Source: Tricholoma matsutake
Lineage: Eukaryota > Basidiomycota > Agaricomycetes > Agaricales > Tricholomataceae
DNA: 64,000 nt
Direction: 5' to 3'
Assembly: GCA_026075535.2 (NCBI GenBank)
Contig: AP026538.1
Location: 7,750,001 to 7,814,000 of the forward strand
Positions within the stretch are counted from its first letter, which is position 1. Every line of letters begins with the position of its first letter. Positions 1 through 9,829 of this stretch are shown here, one piece after another. Both the position numbers and the translations under genes were made by a program. The notes beneath the pieces are model-generated. The model saw only the letters and a program-made list of their open reading frames with translations. It searched no databases and had not been told where the DNA came from.

Positions 1-1205
1 AGATTCTTGTGATCTGTCCAAATTTCCACCTTGTGTTGGGCACCCTTGAGGAAGTGTCACCACTCCTCAAGCGCACGCATTATTGCCAACATCTCCTTGT
101 CATGGATCTCGTAGTTTTGCTCTATAGCACTGAGGCTTTTGGAGTAGAATGGAACAGGATGCCACTTCTGGTCCTCTGGAGACTGGTGAGACAATATGGT
201 GCCTGTTGCAAAGTCAGAACTGTCAGCTTCTACACAAAAAGGGCACAAATTGTCAGCAAAGGTAAGAATGGGAGCAGAAGTGACCATCTCCTTAAGCTTT
301 TCAAATGCCTCCTGTTGTGCATTATCTCACCTCCATGCCTCCTTTCCTGTCAAGTCGAACAGTGGTCATGCATAATGTGAGAAATCCTTGATAAAACACC
401 AATAGAAATTGATGGAACCCAGGAAAGACTGCACCTCTTTCTTGTTCATGGGCAATGGCCAAGCTGTGACCCCATTCACCTTGATAGGATCTATCTCCAC
501 CTGACCCTCTGAGATAATCAGGCTGAGGTACTCAATCTTGGTCTTCTCAAACTCGCACTTGTCCTCACAAAGGTAGAGTTTGTACCGTTGAAGCCATTCT
601 AGGATGAGGTGCATGATGCAATGGTGCTCTTCAACCATGTGAGTGAAGATGAGGATGTCGTCAAGATAGATACAAACAATGCCTTTGAGGATGAGGTCAT
701 GGAAGATGTTGTTCATCATGGTCTGAAAGGTGGCAGGACTATTAATAAGGCCAAAGAACATGATGAGCAGTTCAAAAAGACCATGGTTGGTACAAAAGGC
801 TGCCTTCCACTCATCTCCCTCCTTTATCCTCACATTATTGTATCCCCAATGGACATCGAGCTTGGTGAAGTATCGGGCTCCACGGAGTTGGTTCACAAGT
901 TCAGAGATGAGAGGTGATGGGTAGCGATTTTTGACTGTGATGTTGTTGAGCCTTCTGTAGTCTTGAACTGGGGTTGAAGTGAGCCATCCTTCTTCTTGAC
1001 AAAGAAAAAGGGAGAGGCCATGGGTGACGTTGATGGTCAAATATGTCCAGAGGCCAGGTGCTCATTGATGAACTAGTCAAGCTGTCACTGTTCTTCAGGA
1101 GAGAGAGGATAGACCTTGCAGGATGAAGGGGTTGCACCCAGGGTGAGTTCGATTGCATGGTCCCACAGCTTGCACGCAGGGAGAAAGTTGAACAATTCCT
1201 TAGTA
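1..1205 (-). pseudogene. Gypsy-1: broken Ty3/gypsy reverse transcriptase and RNase H
   Basis: Read on the minus strand, this is the middle of a Ty3/gypsy pol gene: a leader like that of Gypsy-3 (about 1205-1000), then the reverse transcriptase with FTKLDVHWGYNNV and the catalytic CIYLDDILIF around 700-620, the connection QSFLGSINFYW near 400, and the start of RNase H (EADSSDFATGTIL, HDKEMLAIMRALEEW) down to the window edge. The frame is broken at least between the leader and RT and between RT and RNase H, so no polyprotein could be made. The element continues to the left of the window (integrase side). It belongs to the same family as Gypsy-2 and Gypsy-3. Homology stops near 1205, where an unrelated repeat begins; gag and the 5' LTR are not present next to it. 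Confidence 0.9.
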
Positions 1206-2384
1206 TTTATATGTATATAACTGTTGCCCTCTCCCTCACCTGCATTTTATGTGGGCAAGGCAGGGGAATTGATGCTTCTCAAAGTGACTGTATGCACTTT
1301 GAGTGTCAACAACTCCCTTGTTGGTGAAAGGAGTATTCTCAAGGTGCTTGTATGTGCCTCAAGTGGTTGGGGTACACTGAATTTTTTTGGGATGCACCAA
1401 AGGGAATCTGAGCCTGATGGTGACAGATGGGACATACCTTGTGCAACCTGTTTGGAAGCAGGTTTCATCTTGTTCCTGTTTATTTTTTGGTAACCAGCTT
1501 GAGCCCAAAGCCCACAGTCAACTCCAACTATGCATAAGATGCACATCTAGGAGGACACTGGCTGAAGAGAATGCTTTTATGATGGAGTCTGTAGTGCTTT
1601 GCTGTAGTGCATTTCCTGCATCACATTGGTATGAGAGAGTGAGTACAATGTATTAAAGGTCCTTTTCATTGCTTTGACTCACATGCTCCATCTGTGTTGT
1701 AACTCATGTCAAGCATGCTAGCTGGAATTGAGTGGGTGATTTTTGATATGGATCATTTGAAACTGCATGCTTCTGTACTCTCAACTTATTCTATGCTTTG
1801 TACTGTAATGCTATATCATGCTGCATCATGGGCATTATCTCCCTCTGGCATCTGATGGCTAATAGCTACCCAGTGATTACTTGTGTCACTGCAGGGGTTC
1901 ATTGCAAGTGAATCATAATCATAATCATAATTACTCTGATGTCTTGGTGCTGTGTGTCATTTTTCTATCCACTTCACTACTTCACTCTCACCTGACAGTA
2001 TGCCAAACCAATTCTGCCCATGTATGCTAAGCACACCTTCAGGGGGCCACAGTATCTCCTGGGTGCCCTTCATGGTTTTCAGTAAATGTTGACTTGTGTG
2101 CACTTTGAGCTCTCCATCAAAGATTGCTCCTCCTAGAACAGGTGGGGTGTGCATGTTGGTCTCAGTTCTTCATCTACTATGTCTGACTGACTCCCTTCCT
2201 TATTTTTTGATTTCTGTGCTAATCACTCTTTTCTGAAGCCCTGTCTTTGATGTGTGCCCAAAGTGTGTACTTCGAAAGTTTTATATTTTTTTCTGGTCTC
2301 TTTCTATTTCCTTCTCACTCATTGTTTACAAGAGTTATTGGTAAAACCAAGAAGGCAAAGGTAATCAAGGTGACTGTGGTTGTT
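1206..2384. other. Unassigned repeat-like DNA with one short coding-looking stretch
   Basis: No recognisable gene. On the minus strand 2154-1957 is open for 65 codons from a true ATG and has protein-like composition (ILWPPEGVLSIHGQNWFGIL), but I recognise no family and see no neighbouring exon in phase. The rest is AT-rich or T-rich without long open frames. It may belong to the same interrupted DNA as 5796-6365. Confidence 0.35.
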
Positions 2385-2818
2385 GCATAAGGAAAAACTG
2401 GATTTGGGAATTTGACATTATTACCAGAAATTTAATGCTTATTACCTCTTATTATGGACAATAAGTTAAATAAATGCTGTTTCTGGCCATAAGATTCCCA
2501 GAAAAAAGGAACTTTTAGACTGGTTCATTTATTTTTAGCAATGAAAAATGACCATTAGTAGGAATTAAGTAGTAATTTAGGAACTCTTAACACACAATTC
2601 ACAACCATTTATTGAAATTTCCTCTGTTATTTGAATGACCAGATAAGAAGTGGTCAACAAGATGTATTTGCACCAACAACATTAACAATACAAACTACTG
2701 GTGACACCTCCGTAGTACACTCTCCTCCCTCATTCCATCATCATGTTGCCGTCTGCCCACCTGCCCATCCTCCTCCCTTGCACCCACTGCCAAAGCAAGC
2801 TGCACCCATAATCCACCC

Positions 2819-2836
2819 TATGAGCAGTTGCTCATA
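2819..2836. repeat. GAGC-type hairpin, copy 1
   Basis: TATGAGCAGTTGCTCATA is a perfect inverted repeat (8-bp arms, GT centre). It recurs at 2958-2975 and, in variant forms, in the 12.8, 13.1, 17.0-17.3, 55.7 and 56.1 kb regions. Confidence 0.85.
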
Positions 2837-2957
2837 CGCATGGAGATGGGTGCTGTGTCACTCCACATCATTGTCTGGCTCTCCTAGTGGTGCTTGGGGC
2901 CAGTGCTGATGCCGGTGCTCACACTCCCCGTTGGTCAGTATGCATCAGCTTCCCCCC

Positions 2958-2975
2958 TATGAGCAGTTGCTCATA
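2958..2975. repeat. GAGC-type hairpin, copy 2
   Basis: Identical 18-bp palindrome to 2819-2836, again preceded by a C run (CCCCCC) and lying in C-rich DNA. Confidence 0.85.
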
Positions 2976-3000
2976 GCAGAGGTGTCTGGATGCATGGATT

Positions 3001-3136
3001 GTGTGGCATGTGTGGCATTATAGTGTTGTGTTGGTGGGGATTCCTAGTCCAGGGGGTTAGGGGACTGTCAGTAATGTGGCGGGGGGTTGGTAAGTGCTTG
3101 CCTTGCAGGTATACCCCTTCACGAGTCTCCTGGTGA
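3001..3136 (+). repeat. 130-bp dispersed repeat, copy A
   Basis: Closely matches 4711-4840: both run from TGTGGCAT through GGTGGGGATTCCTAGTC, GGGACTGTCAG and GTTGGTAAGTGCTT to TCTCCTGG. A third, more diverged copy of the GTTGGT...GCAGGTAT...TCTCCTGG part lies near 17400-17450 inside the hAT-type element, so the sequence is shared between elements. Confidence 0.8.
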
Positions 3137-4570
3137 TAGGTCCACCTTGTCATTCAAGCTCAGAAAACACATCTATGATCGTTGTCAAAGCTCTACAAAC
3201 CCATACAAACCCCTCCAAAGCTCTATGAACCTCTACAAAGTCACGAAAATGCTTCGAAAATCTTCACAACACCTCGAAATTCTTTGTATGCCTTCAGCTG
3301 CTATAATACAATTCCCCTGACCTTTGTACAGCTCAGGATATACACTTAGAACATCATCAATGAGTTCCGAACCAGTTTCGAGCAATATTGCAGTGATATC
3401 GGCCTTCAAACAAGTCCGATATTTCCTCGACTGACTTCAAAAATCATCAAACATTTAAAATCAACATTGGACACTATATCGCTATCCAAATGGTCATCGC
3501 ACACATGCCAGACATATCCCCTACCATTGTTGAACAATATCGCACCGATTTCAGGCCATGAATGAAGTCCAAAGAAACTTTGAAAAACTTTGAAAAATCT
3601 TGAACCTCGAAAAACATCTTCAGACACAGTATTTCCTATTTGAACAATCTTCGGATGCATGCTGGACACATGGGACACTATCTCAAGTATATCGAACACA
3701 TTTTGACTGCATGTGCACACATACAATCTGCTTGAAGCAGTTTCTGATGTTTTATGCAATTTATAAAAAGGACAGTCCGCTTTTAGCTATTCTTTCTTAT
3801 TATTTCTTCTTCATGTGTTATATTCACACTTTATAGTCTCACTTTATTGTTCTGATATACTTCTATTGTCTTTTGCCTTGAGTTTTCCACATGTTTGCCT
3901 CATGTTCTCTAGCCTTTTTAGGTACTTTCTTTATTTTACATAAAAAGATGTACTAGATACAAAGAGAAACAAGAAAGTCATTGTCTTCCTCCCAGATCGC
4001 AGTGATTTGAGAGTACAGTTTAGTCTTATTCAGTCTGAAGTCTGGTGTTTAACACTAAACTTCTTCAAAAATCTTTGCATTATGCTAATTTTGCTCTCGT
4101 TTCCCTTGATTCGCCTTTGCTTTGCTTCTATTACTCATCTAGTCCTCTGATCTTGTGTCCGAACATATTTGCACACTCCGAATTCATTGCAACATCTCGA
4201 AAAATATTGCAATGTCTCGAAAAATATTGTGACATCTCAAAAATCCTTGCATTATGCTATTTTAGCCCTTGTTTCCCTCGATTTGCCTTTGCTTCTCTTA
4301 TACTACTCGTCTAGTCCCCTGATCTTGCATCTGAACATATTTGCACACTCCAGATTCATTGATCTAGCCACAAAATTCCTCAAAATTCCTCAAAAAAACC
4401 TCAAAAAACCTCAAAACACATTCTTTTAGCTTCGAATTGCTTCGACAAGGACTATTTGACAGTCGATCTGACAGGTGACATCTAGAGGGCCTCACATCCT
4501 TCCTCTGACTTGTGTTATACCATCTGAAGCCATTTAGTAGGTTTTCTTTGGGTTTCCGGATTGAGCATCA
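3137..4570. repeat. LTR-like, gene-free region
   Basis: No gene. The stretch is dominated by short CTTTGAA/CTCGAAA-type repeats like those in the Gypsy-2 LTR (14074-14530). Its last part (4490-4560, CCTTCCTCTGACTTGTGTTA...) has a second copy at 49789-49850, which supports a decayed gypsy LTR origin. No clean TG...CA ends were found. Confidence 0.45.
4067..4361. repeat. Tandem duplication, 172-bp period
   Basis: Copies at 4067-4189 and 4239-4361 are nearly identical from AAAAATC(T/C)TTGCATTATGCTA to ATTCATTG, separated by a short AAAATATTG-rich spacer. No coding role is evident. Confidence 0.8.
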
Positions 4571-4710
4571 TCACTGGCTGTCTCCTATCTGCTATCGTCA
4601 GCCTTGCATCCCATTTCGATGGGGAGGAGGGGGTTAGCACATGATTGAGCGTGGTTTGTGGCCATGTGTCATCCTTGGTAAATATTCAATGCTATTTGGT
4701 CATGTTGGCA

Positions 4711-4840
4711 TGGCATGTGTGGCATTGTTGTGTCATTGGTGGGGATTCCTAGTCTGGGGGGTTAGGGGACTGTCAGCAATGTGGCAGGGGGTTGGTAAGT
4801 GCTTACCTTGCAGGTATACCCTTTCATGAGTCTCCTGGCC
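4711..4840 (+). repeat. 130-bp dispersed repeat, copy B
   Basis: Second copy of 3001-3136. It is followed at 4860-4900 by a TCACATCC...GGGAGGAGGGGG stretch that recurs at 4590-4640 and 17485-17515. Confidence 0.75.
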
Positions 4841-6365
4841 ATCTCCTATCTGCTATCGTTGGCCTCACATCCTATTTTGACAGGGAGGAGGGGGTTAGCG
4901 CATGATTGAGGGTGCATTGTGTTGCATCTGCATCTGTCATTACCACTAGAATCTAACCTGAATATAATCAAACATGGTTAGTTAGGTTATAGAAACAAGA
5001 AAAGTTACCTGGGCTAGGTGTTGTGTTGGTCTTGCATGTGATGTGGCACCACTGTGGCTATGTGTCATCCTTGGTAAATGTTCAATGCTGTATTTGGTAG
5101 CCAAGAGGCTGTGATATGGCAGCTGTGGTGGTCACTGGTTAGAGAGGATGGAAGCTTGTGGAAGGGGATGGGGATGGAGGTGAAGAAGAAGCAAAGATGT
5201 GGTTGAAGAAAAACCTTTGTTTGGTCTATGTTTGATGCATGTTGAATTTCCAGCAGGGTTTGAAATGACTTGGACATCAAGATGTGAGATATGTGATGCA
5301 TGTGATGGTGGCCGCCATCGAACTTGAAGTGCATAGATTCCAAGTTAAAGTTACTACTAGTTCTTCTAGTATCCGCTCATGTAAATTACTGACTCTTTGT
5401 TACTTTATGTCAACCAATACCATACATCTTACACCATCTAGCGGAACAACCTTTAGTAGGGTCTGAAATGGTCATTTTGAGCTATTCAACCTAGGATACA
5501 TAGTCATGCAATGTTCTTTTTTGTTTTCCTTTCAGAATGTTTTTACAAGTAAAATATGGAAATCCACTGAAATTAGTGGAGTAGTAACTACCAGGCACAC
5601 CGGGGTGTTCAGATTTTCAGGATAAATTTACCAGGGTTCCTGAAAACTTATAGTGTGCTAGGGAAAACACAGCCTAAAAGCTGGAATAAGTAGTGTTTGC
5701 TGTAAATCTCTGCCACTTAGTGATGTTACTATGCATTAGTCACATTTCTGGTAATAGATGGGAATTAAGCCCAAATTAGGAAATCAGGTTTTTCCTGATG
5801 TAAGCCAAAGAAGTGCATTTTTGTCTGTCTTTGTCCCTCTGCTTGCTCCTTGTGCTGATTTCCTGTTTTGCCTGTCCAGGAACAGGCATAAAAGTCCCTC
5901 TCATGTCACCTGATGTTCCAGCTGTGGATTCCTTGCCTGAATGGCAGAACATCTCTGATGGTTTGTGCACTTCTGCAGAACTTACAGAAACTGAGCTTCC
6001 TGATGTGTCTGAATGTGTCACAATAGTGTCACTCTAAACCTGTGTTCTTACAATTCTCTTGGGGTGTAAAGTGTTATTGCTGATGTTCAGTGTGCAATTG
6101 TTGCTGTGGAAAGTAAAGGCAAATGAAGGGTCATGTTCAAGACCTAGCCTCTGGAGTGTGTTTATATCTGCTATTTCCTTGTGTCAATATGCTAATTGTG
6201 CATCACAGGGATGTCTCTAAATCTGAGAGTGGTGATGATGTTGATGGCTCAAGTGATCTTGAGTGCAAGGTCACAACTGATGGCTCATGTGTACTTTTTT
6301 GTTTTTAAATTGTCTTTTTGCAACTGAAAATGGTCTCCTGAAATGTCTTTGTCTAGCAGTAGTGT
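4841..6365. other. Gene-free region with decayed exon-like pieces
   Basis: No supported gene. Around 5880-6037 there is an open stretch ending in a stop, preceded by a T-rich tract and CAG that would suit a splice acceptor. Near 6209-6270 an acidic open stretch (SESGDDVDGSSDLEC) is likewise preceded by CATCACAG. I cannot join these into a gene or name a family. Confidence 0.3.
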
Positions 6366-6368
6366 GTC

Positions 6369-6965
6369 TTGAAGACTCCTGATGAGGCTTCCAAACCCAC
6401 CTCTACCCCTTTCAAGGTATGCACTGCCAATTGCAAGTTCTTTGGACCTGACCCAGCATGTTCCCCTGTGCCCAGCATCTCTATGCCCACACAACTGCAG
6501 GATACAAGTGCACTCATGTGCTTTCAATGTGGACAACCCAGGCATGCATGACCCAAGTGCCTGTCATTGTCACTGCCTGAAACAATTGGATGTCTGATAC
6601 ATGGACTTAGAAGAAAGACAGGGGTTTGCACAGGAGGAGTCCATGGCACTCAACATGATGGAGATGGCAGAGTGAGAAGATGATACTTTGAAGGAGGTGA
6701 AGGAGGATTTTGGCCTGGACAATGAGTGAACAGTACACCACTGCTGTCTAGTAACAATCATTTTGCAGTGTTGTCAGTAGAAGAAGTGTACGAATCAAAT
6801 TCTATTTCTTTGACTGATACTACTTTGAATGATTTGAAAGCCATACTAACTTGTTCTAGTTGGGCCATGGCTGGGCCTGGCATGTATGAGTCCTCTGAAT
6901 CAATGATCTTCTTTATCACAGACATCAGAAGAACCCAAAAATGCAAATGCAAATTTTTTGTATGT
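6369..6965 (+). pseudogene. Gypsy-2 gag C-terminus and protease leader
   Basis: Nucleocapsid end of gag with a CCHC knuckle, CFQCGQPRHA*PKC (C-x2-C-x4-H-x4-C, interrupted by a TGA where the family would have Arg). After frameshifts it reads VLSVEEVYESNSISLTD, matching the gag/protease junction of Gypsy-3 (minus strand, near 23045). It then stops against the compound insert. It cannot produce a Gag protein. Confidence 0.75.
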
Positions 6966-7228
6966 TGAGTAGAAATAAGATATCTTAGTTTTCCCTTTGC
7001 AAGCTTGTAGATAGGGGGGTGTACAGGCCCTGATGATCTCTACTTGTCCATAACATTCATAGATGTGGAATCCAGCAATTCCAGTTGGACTCTGGGGATT
7101 CTGGTTGGAATACAGATTCCAGGTACTTGACAAAAGTATACCATATTGGATAGTCAAATTTGATATATTCAAGTTTCAAGCTCTTTGAAACTTCATGAAG
7201 TGCCTACAAAATAAATTTGTGTGAAGGA

Positions 7229-7305
7229 AAGACTGAACTCAAGACCTTTTAATGGTATGATCACATATACTGTACAAGTGTGCTCAACTAGTTGAGCCAC
7301 AGGAG
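7229..7305 (-). repeat. tRNA-like SINE head, copy a
   Basis: On the minus strand: an A-box-like TGGCTCAACTAG and, about 55 nt later, a B-box-like GAGTTCAGTCT, followed by TTTTGTAGGCAC. The same order occurs at 16671-16750 (minus) and 37786-37872 (plus). It does not fold into a full tRNA, so it is a tRNA-derived repeat and not a tRNA gene. Confidence 0.6.
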
Positions 7306-8046
7306 ATTACTAGTAAAAACTATAAGGTTTGTTTATGACACTCACACTCAAAACTCTATTTTCATCTTCCTCGAGGGAGGTGCTTGTCACATAATCAAGA
7401 TCAAAAAATTGATTAACTACATCCCTCACACAAGATGTGAGGAGGGAGTACTACAATTATATACAAACCCCTCACCCATGCAAAATGCAGAGGAGGGGCA
7501 TTAAAACAAAAACAAAAACATCCCCGCCCCACACAAAATGCGGGGGAGAGGGAGATGCAGGGGAGAGGGAGATGTGGTGGAGAGGGAGATGTGGGGGAGA
7601 GGGAGACATGGTCCTGTGCGTTGGTGCCAGTGTGTCGGCCTCATGGATGTGTCATCTTGGTGCGTTGATGCAGGTGTGTTATCCTGGGCGCATGGGTCCC
7701 ACTCCCATTGTCCCTGGCCACCATCCCTAGTGGTTGGGGGTGCTATGGTGGTAGCCATTGTCATCATCTTGTTCTCCTCCCTGTCTCTCACTGTTGCCAT
7801 CCCTGTGCCTGGTTGTCCTGTAGTCTGGCCTGGTCTTTGTCCCCACCGTCTTTTTGTCATCACTGTTGTTGCTATCCACCTCCTCATTGTCATTGTCCCT
7901 GTAGCCCCCATCCTCGCTGTGTTGGTCAGCCTTTCTTGCTTGTTGCCATCCTCACCATTGTCAGTCCCTCAGTTTTGGTGGCAGTGGTGGTGGCAGTGGG
8001 TTTGGGAATTCCAGTTGTTGTTGTCAGTAGTTTGAGTTTGTAGTAC

Positions 8047-8102
8047 CTAAAAAGTTGTGTTAGTAATAAGAAAATGAAATGAAAGAGAAAAAAACATATT
8101 AC
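8047..8102 (-). other. Intron-like module i1 (56 nt)
   Basis: Minus strand: donor GTAATATG, a perfect TACTAAC branch motif, a T run and acceptor TTTTTAG. The donor GT is the last base pair of the perfect hairpin 8101-8130. The flanking DNA is low-complexity ACA-rich sequence rather than a conserved coding region. Confidence 0.6.
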
Positions 8103-8130
8103 AGGCCCAAGAGATGTCTCTTGGGCCTGT
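8101..8130. repeat. Perfect GGCCCAAG hairpin at an intron-like donor
   Basis: ACAGGCCCAAGAGA, TG, TCTCTTGGGCCTGT: perfect 14-bp arms with a 2-nt centre. The 5' splice-site-like GT of module i1 overlaps its base. Confidence 0.9.
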
Positions 8131-8398
8131 TTCATTGTCGTACAGGCCATCTCTGTCTCCTGTGCCTTCCTCATGTGCCATTGTTGTCCCACCCTGGTCA
8201 CTGCTGCCACCATTTTCATTTTGGTTGTGTCGTCCCCCTGTTGTTGTCCTGGGAGTTGTCATTGTTGTTGTCCCCATTGTTCTGTGCCTTTGCGGTGATT
8301 GTCATCATCCTCCCATGTTCCTTGCTGTCCTCGCCATTGTCCTTGTTGTCCTGGTTTGGTGCTGGGTCAGGGTTGTCGTTGTTGTCCATAGTTAATAC

Positions 8399-8455
8399 CT
8401 AGAAACTTTGTTAGCACCAAAAAAAATGAAATGAATAAGAAAAAAACTTAACTAC
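8399..8455 (-). other. Intron-like module i2 (57 nt)
   Basis: Minus strand donor GTAGTTAAG, branch GTGCTAACA, acceptor TTTCTAG. It directly adjoins an imperfect AGCCCAAGAG...CTCTTGGACC hairpin (8456-8490), as in module i1. Confidence 0.55.
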
Positions 8456-8698
8456 AGCCCAAGAGATGTCGGCAACACCTCTTGGACCCTTTTTGTTATA
8501 TGGCACTGCATCCTTTGCCTGCACTTCCCTCTTGTCCCATCCTCATCATCCCCCTCGTTGTCTGCCGCAGTCGCTATTTTTGTTATGTCATCGTCCCCGT
8601 CCCCATGTTGTGATCCATTATCCACCCTGTGAGCAGATGCTTGCAGCAGTGGCACAGGTGTGGATCTGCTGTCTTGGTGCCGTCTCATGGTAATAGAA

Positions 8699-8767
8699 CT
8701 TAAAGATCAAATTAGAACATTAGTTAGTTGGAAAGAAAATAAAAGAAAAGAACTTGAAAACCATTAC
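8699..8767 (-). other. Intron-like module i3 (69 nt)
   Basis: Minus strand donor GTAATGG right after TTGGGCCCTAA, branch CCAACTAAC, acceptor CTTTAAG. Only one arm of the GGGCCCAA hairpin is recognisable here. Confidence 0.5.
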
Positions 8768-9178
8768 TTAGGGCCCAACAAACAACTCTTTTGCATGTAC
8801 ATCGTGCTGCTGAACTTTTTGAGGAAGCATGACTCAACATGACAGTTTCCTTTTTCATTCAAAATCCACATGTCGGTAAAACCCACTGAGTGTGAAAGTC
8901 TATAAGGGGCTGAGTTGGACTGACTTCAAAATATAAGCCTGTCTTCAGACAGTGTTGAAAATCTGACATCTGCCAAACAGACATCAGACTTAACGTATCA
9001 CTTTTGCTGGCTGGTTGGTCAGGTTAAAAAGATGAGTCCTTGTACCTTGGACTCATAACCTCTCCACCCCCTCAAAATCATTTTCAAAAAGATCCAAACT
9101 GGGAGAAATAACTCCCTAAACAATATATTGTTGCTTCTCACTCAAGGGAAAACTCTTTCAAACTCCTGATACTTTTGA

Positions 9179-9480
9179 TGAATGCACTTCTTGACAGTGG
9201 TGTCACCAACCTCTTCATTATCTCTGACTTGAAACAAAATCATTTGACCACAAAGCAACTCAGTAGACCCATACCAGTGTACAATGTGGATGGTTTATCA
9301 AATGAAGCGGCTAGCATTTTGGAGGTCTGGGAAATGGTTCTATGATATTGTGACCACACTGAGCATGCAACATTGGCTATCACTGGCCTTGGAAAACAGG
9401 ATGTCATTTTAGGCCTCACCTGGCTTCAAAAACACAACCCAGAAGTCAATTGGACATTGGGTGAGGTTAAGATGAGCTGA
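9179..9480 (+). pseudogene. Gypsy-2 protease fragment
   Basis: Encodes the retropepsin start LLDSG (catalytic Asp) and a later GKQDVILGLTWLQKHNPEVNW stretch that aligns with Gypsy-3 (minus, 22900-22520). It is broken by stops and frame changes. Confidence 0.75.
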
Positions 9481-9829
9481 TGCCCCAACCACTGTTGTAC
9501 CTGCCAGAATGAAATGAATGAAGAATGCAAGGTCACCATCAAAGAGGCAGACAATATTTGAGCCTGTTGAGCAGGCCCAATGCCATCTGCAGACATTGAT
9601 GTGGAGGACATTCCAATGACATCGATGATGATGTCCACAATGAACCCTATACAGGTGAGGATGAGCTCAAAGATGGTGATCATGTCTTCATGGCCACAAT
9701 CCCCTGTGAGGCCAAGTTTATAAGAACACCCAACCTACATCATTCCACAAATCTGTCCCTACACACCTCCATGATTTTGAAGACCTCTTTGCAAAATTGT
9801 CATTCAATTGCCTCCCTGATTGCAAGGTG

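Larger units (their letters stand above)
2385..5795. mobile_element. Candidate 3.4-kb element with imperfect terminal inverted repeats
   Basis: The left end (2385-2432) and the reverse complement of the right end (about 5742-5795) share CATaAGGAAAAACtgGATTT, then after gaps TATTACCAGAAAT. The arms differ by several indels, and no clear target duplication is visible, so this is a tentative boundary call. The interior has no coding capacity; it holds GAGC hairpins, a 130-bp repeat pair and LTR-like CTTTGAA-rich DNA. It could equally be two unrelated copies of one repeat in opposite orientation. Confidence 0.35.
6966..9060. repeat. Compound insert: SINE-like unit plus hairpin and intron-like modules
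   Basis: This stretch separates Gypsy-2 gag from its protease and has no conserved protein-coding frame. From left to right it holds a GATTCCAGTTGGA-type border, a tRNA-like unit on the minus strand (7229-7305), short GC hairpins (7430-7560), GT-rich simple sequence (ACA-rich on the minus strand, 7600-8680) and three intron-like modules on the minus strand. Exact ends and target duplication are unresolved. Long open frames here (for example 7538-8035) are simple-sequence artefacts. Confidence 0.6.

Noticed and set aside
7538..8395. Several long open frames on both strands rich in Val/Leu/Ser or Thr/Arg
   Set aside because: They lie in GT/CA simple sequence with hairpins, occur in many frames at once and match no protein type; they are artefacts of low complexity.
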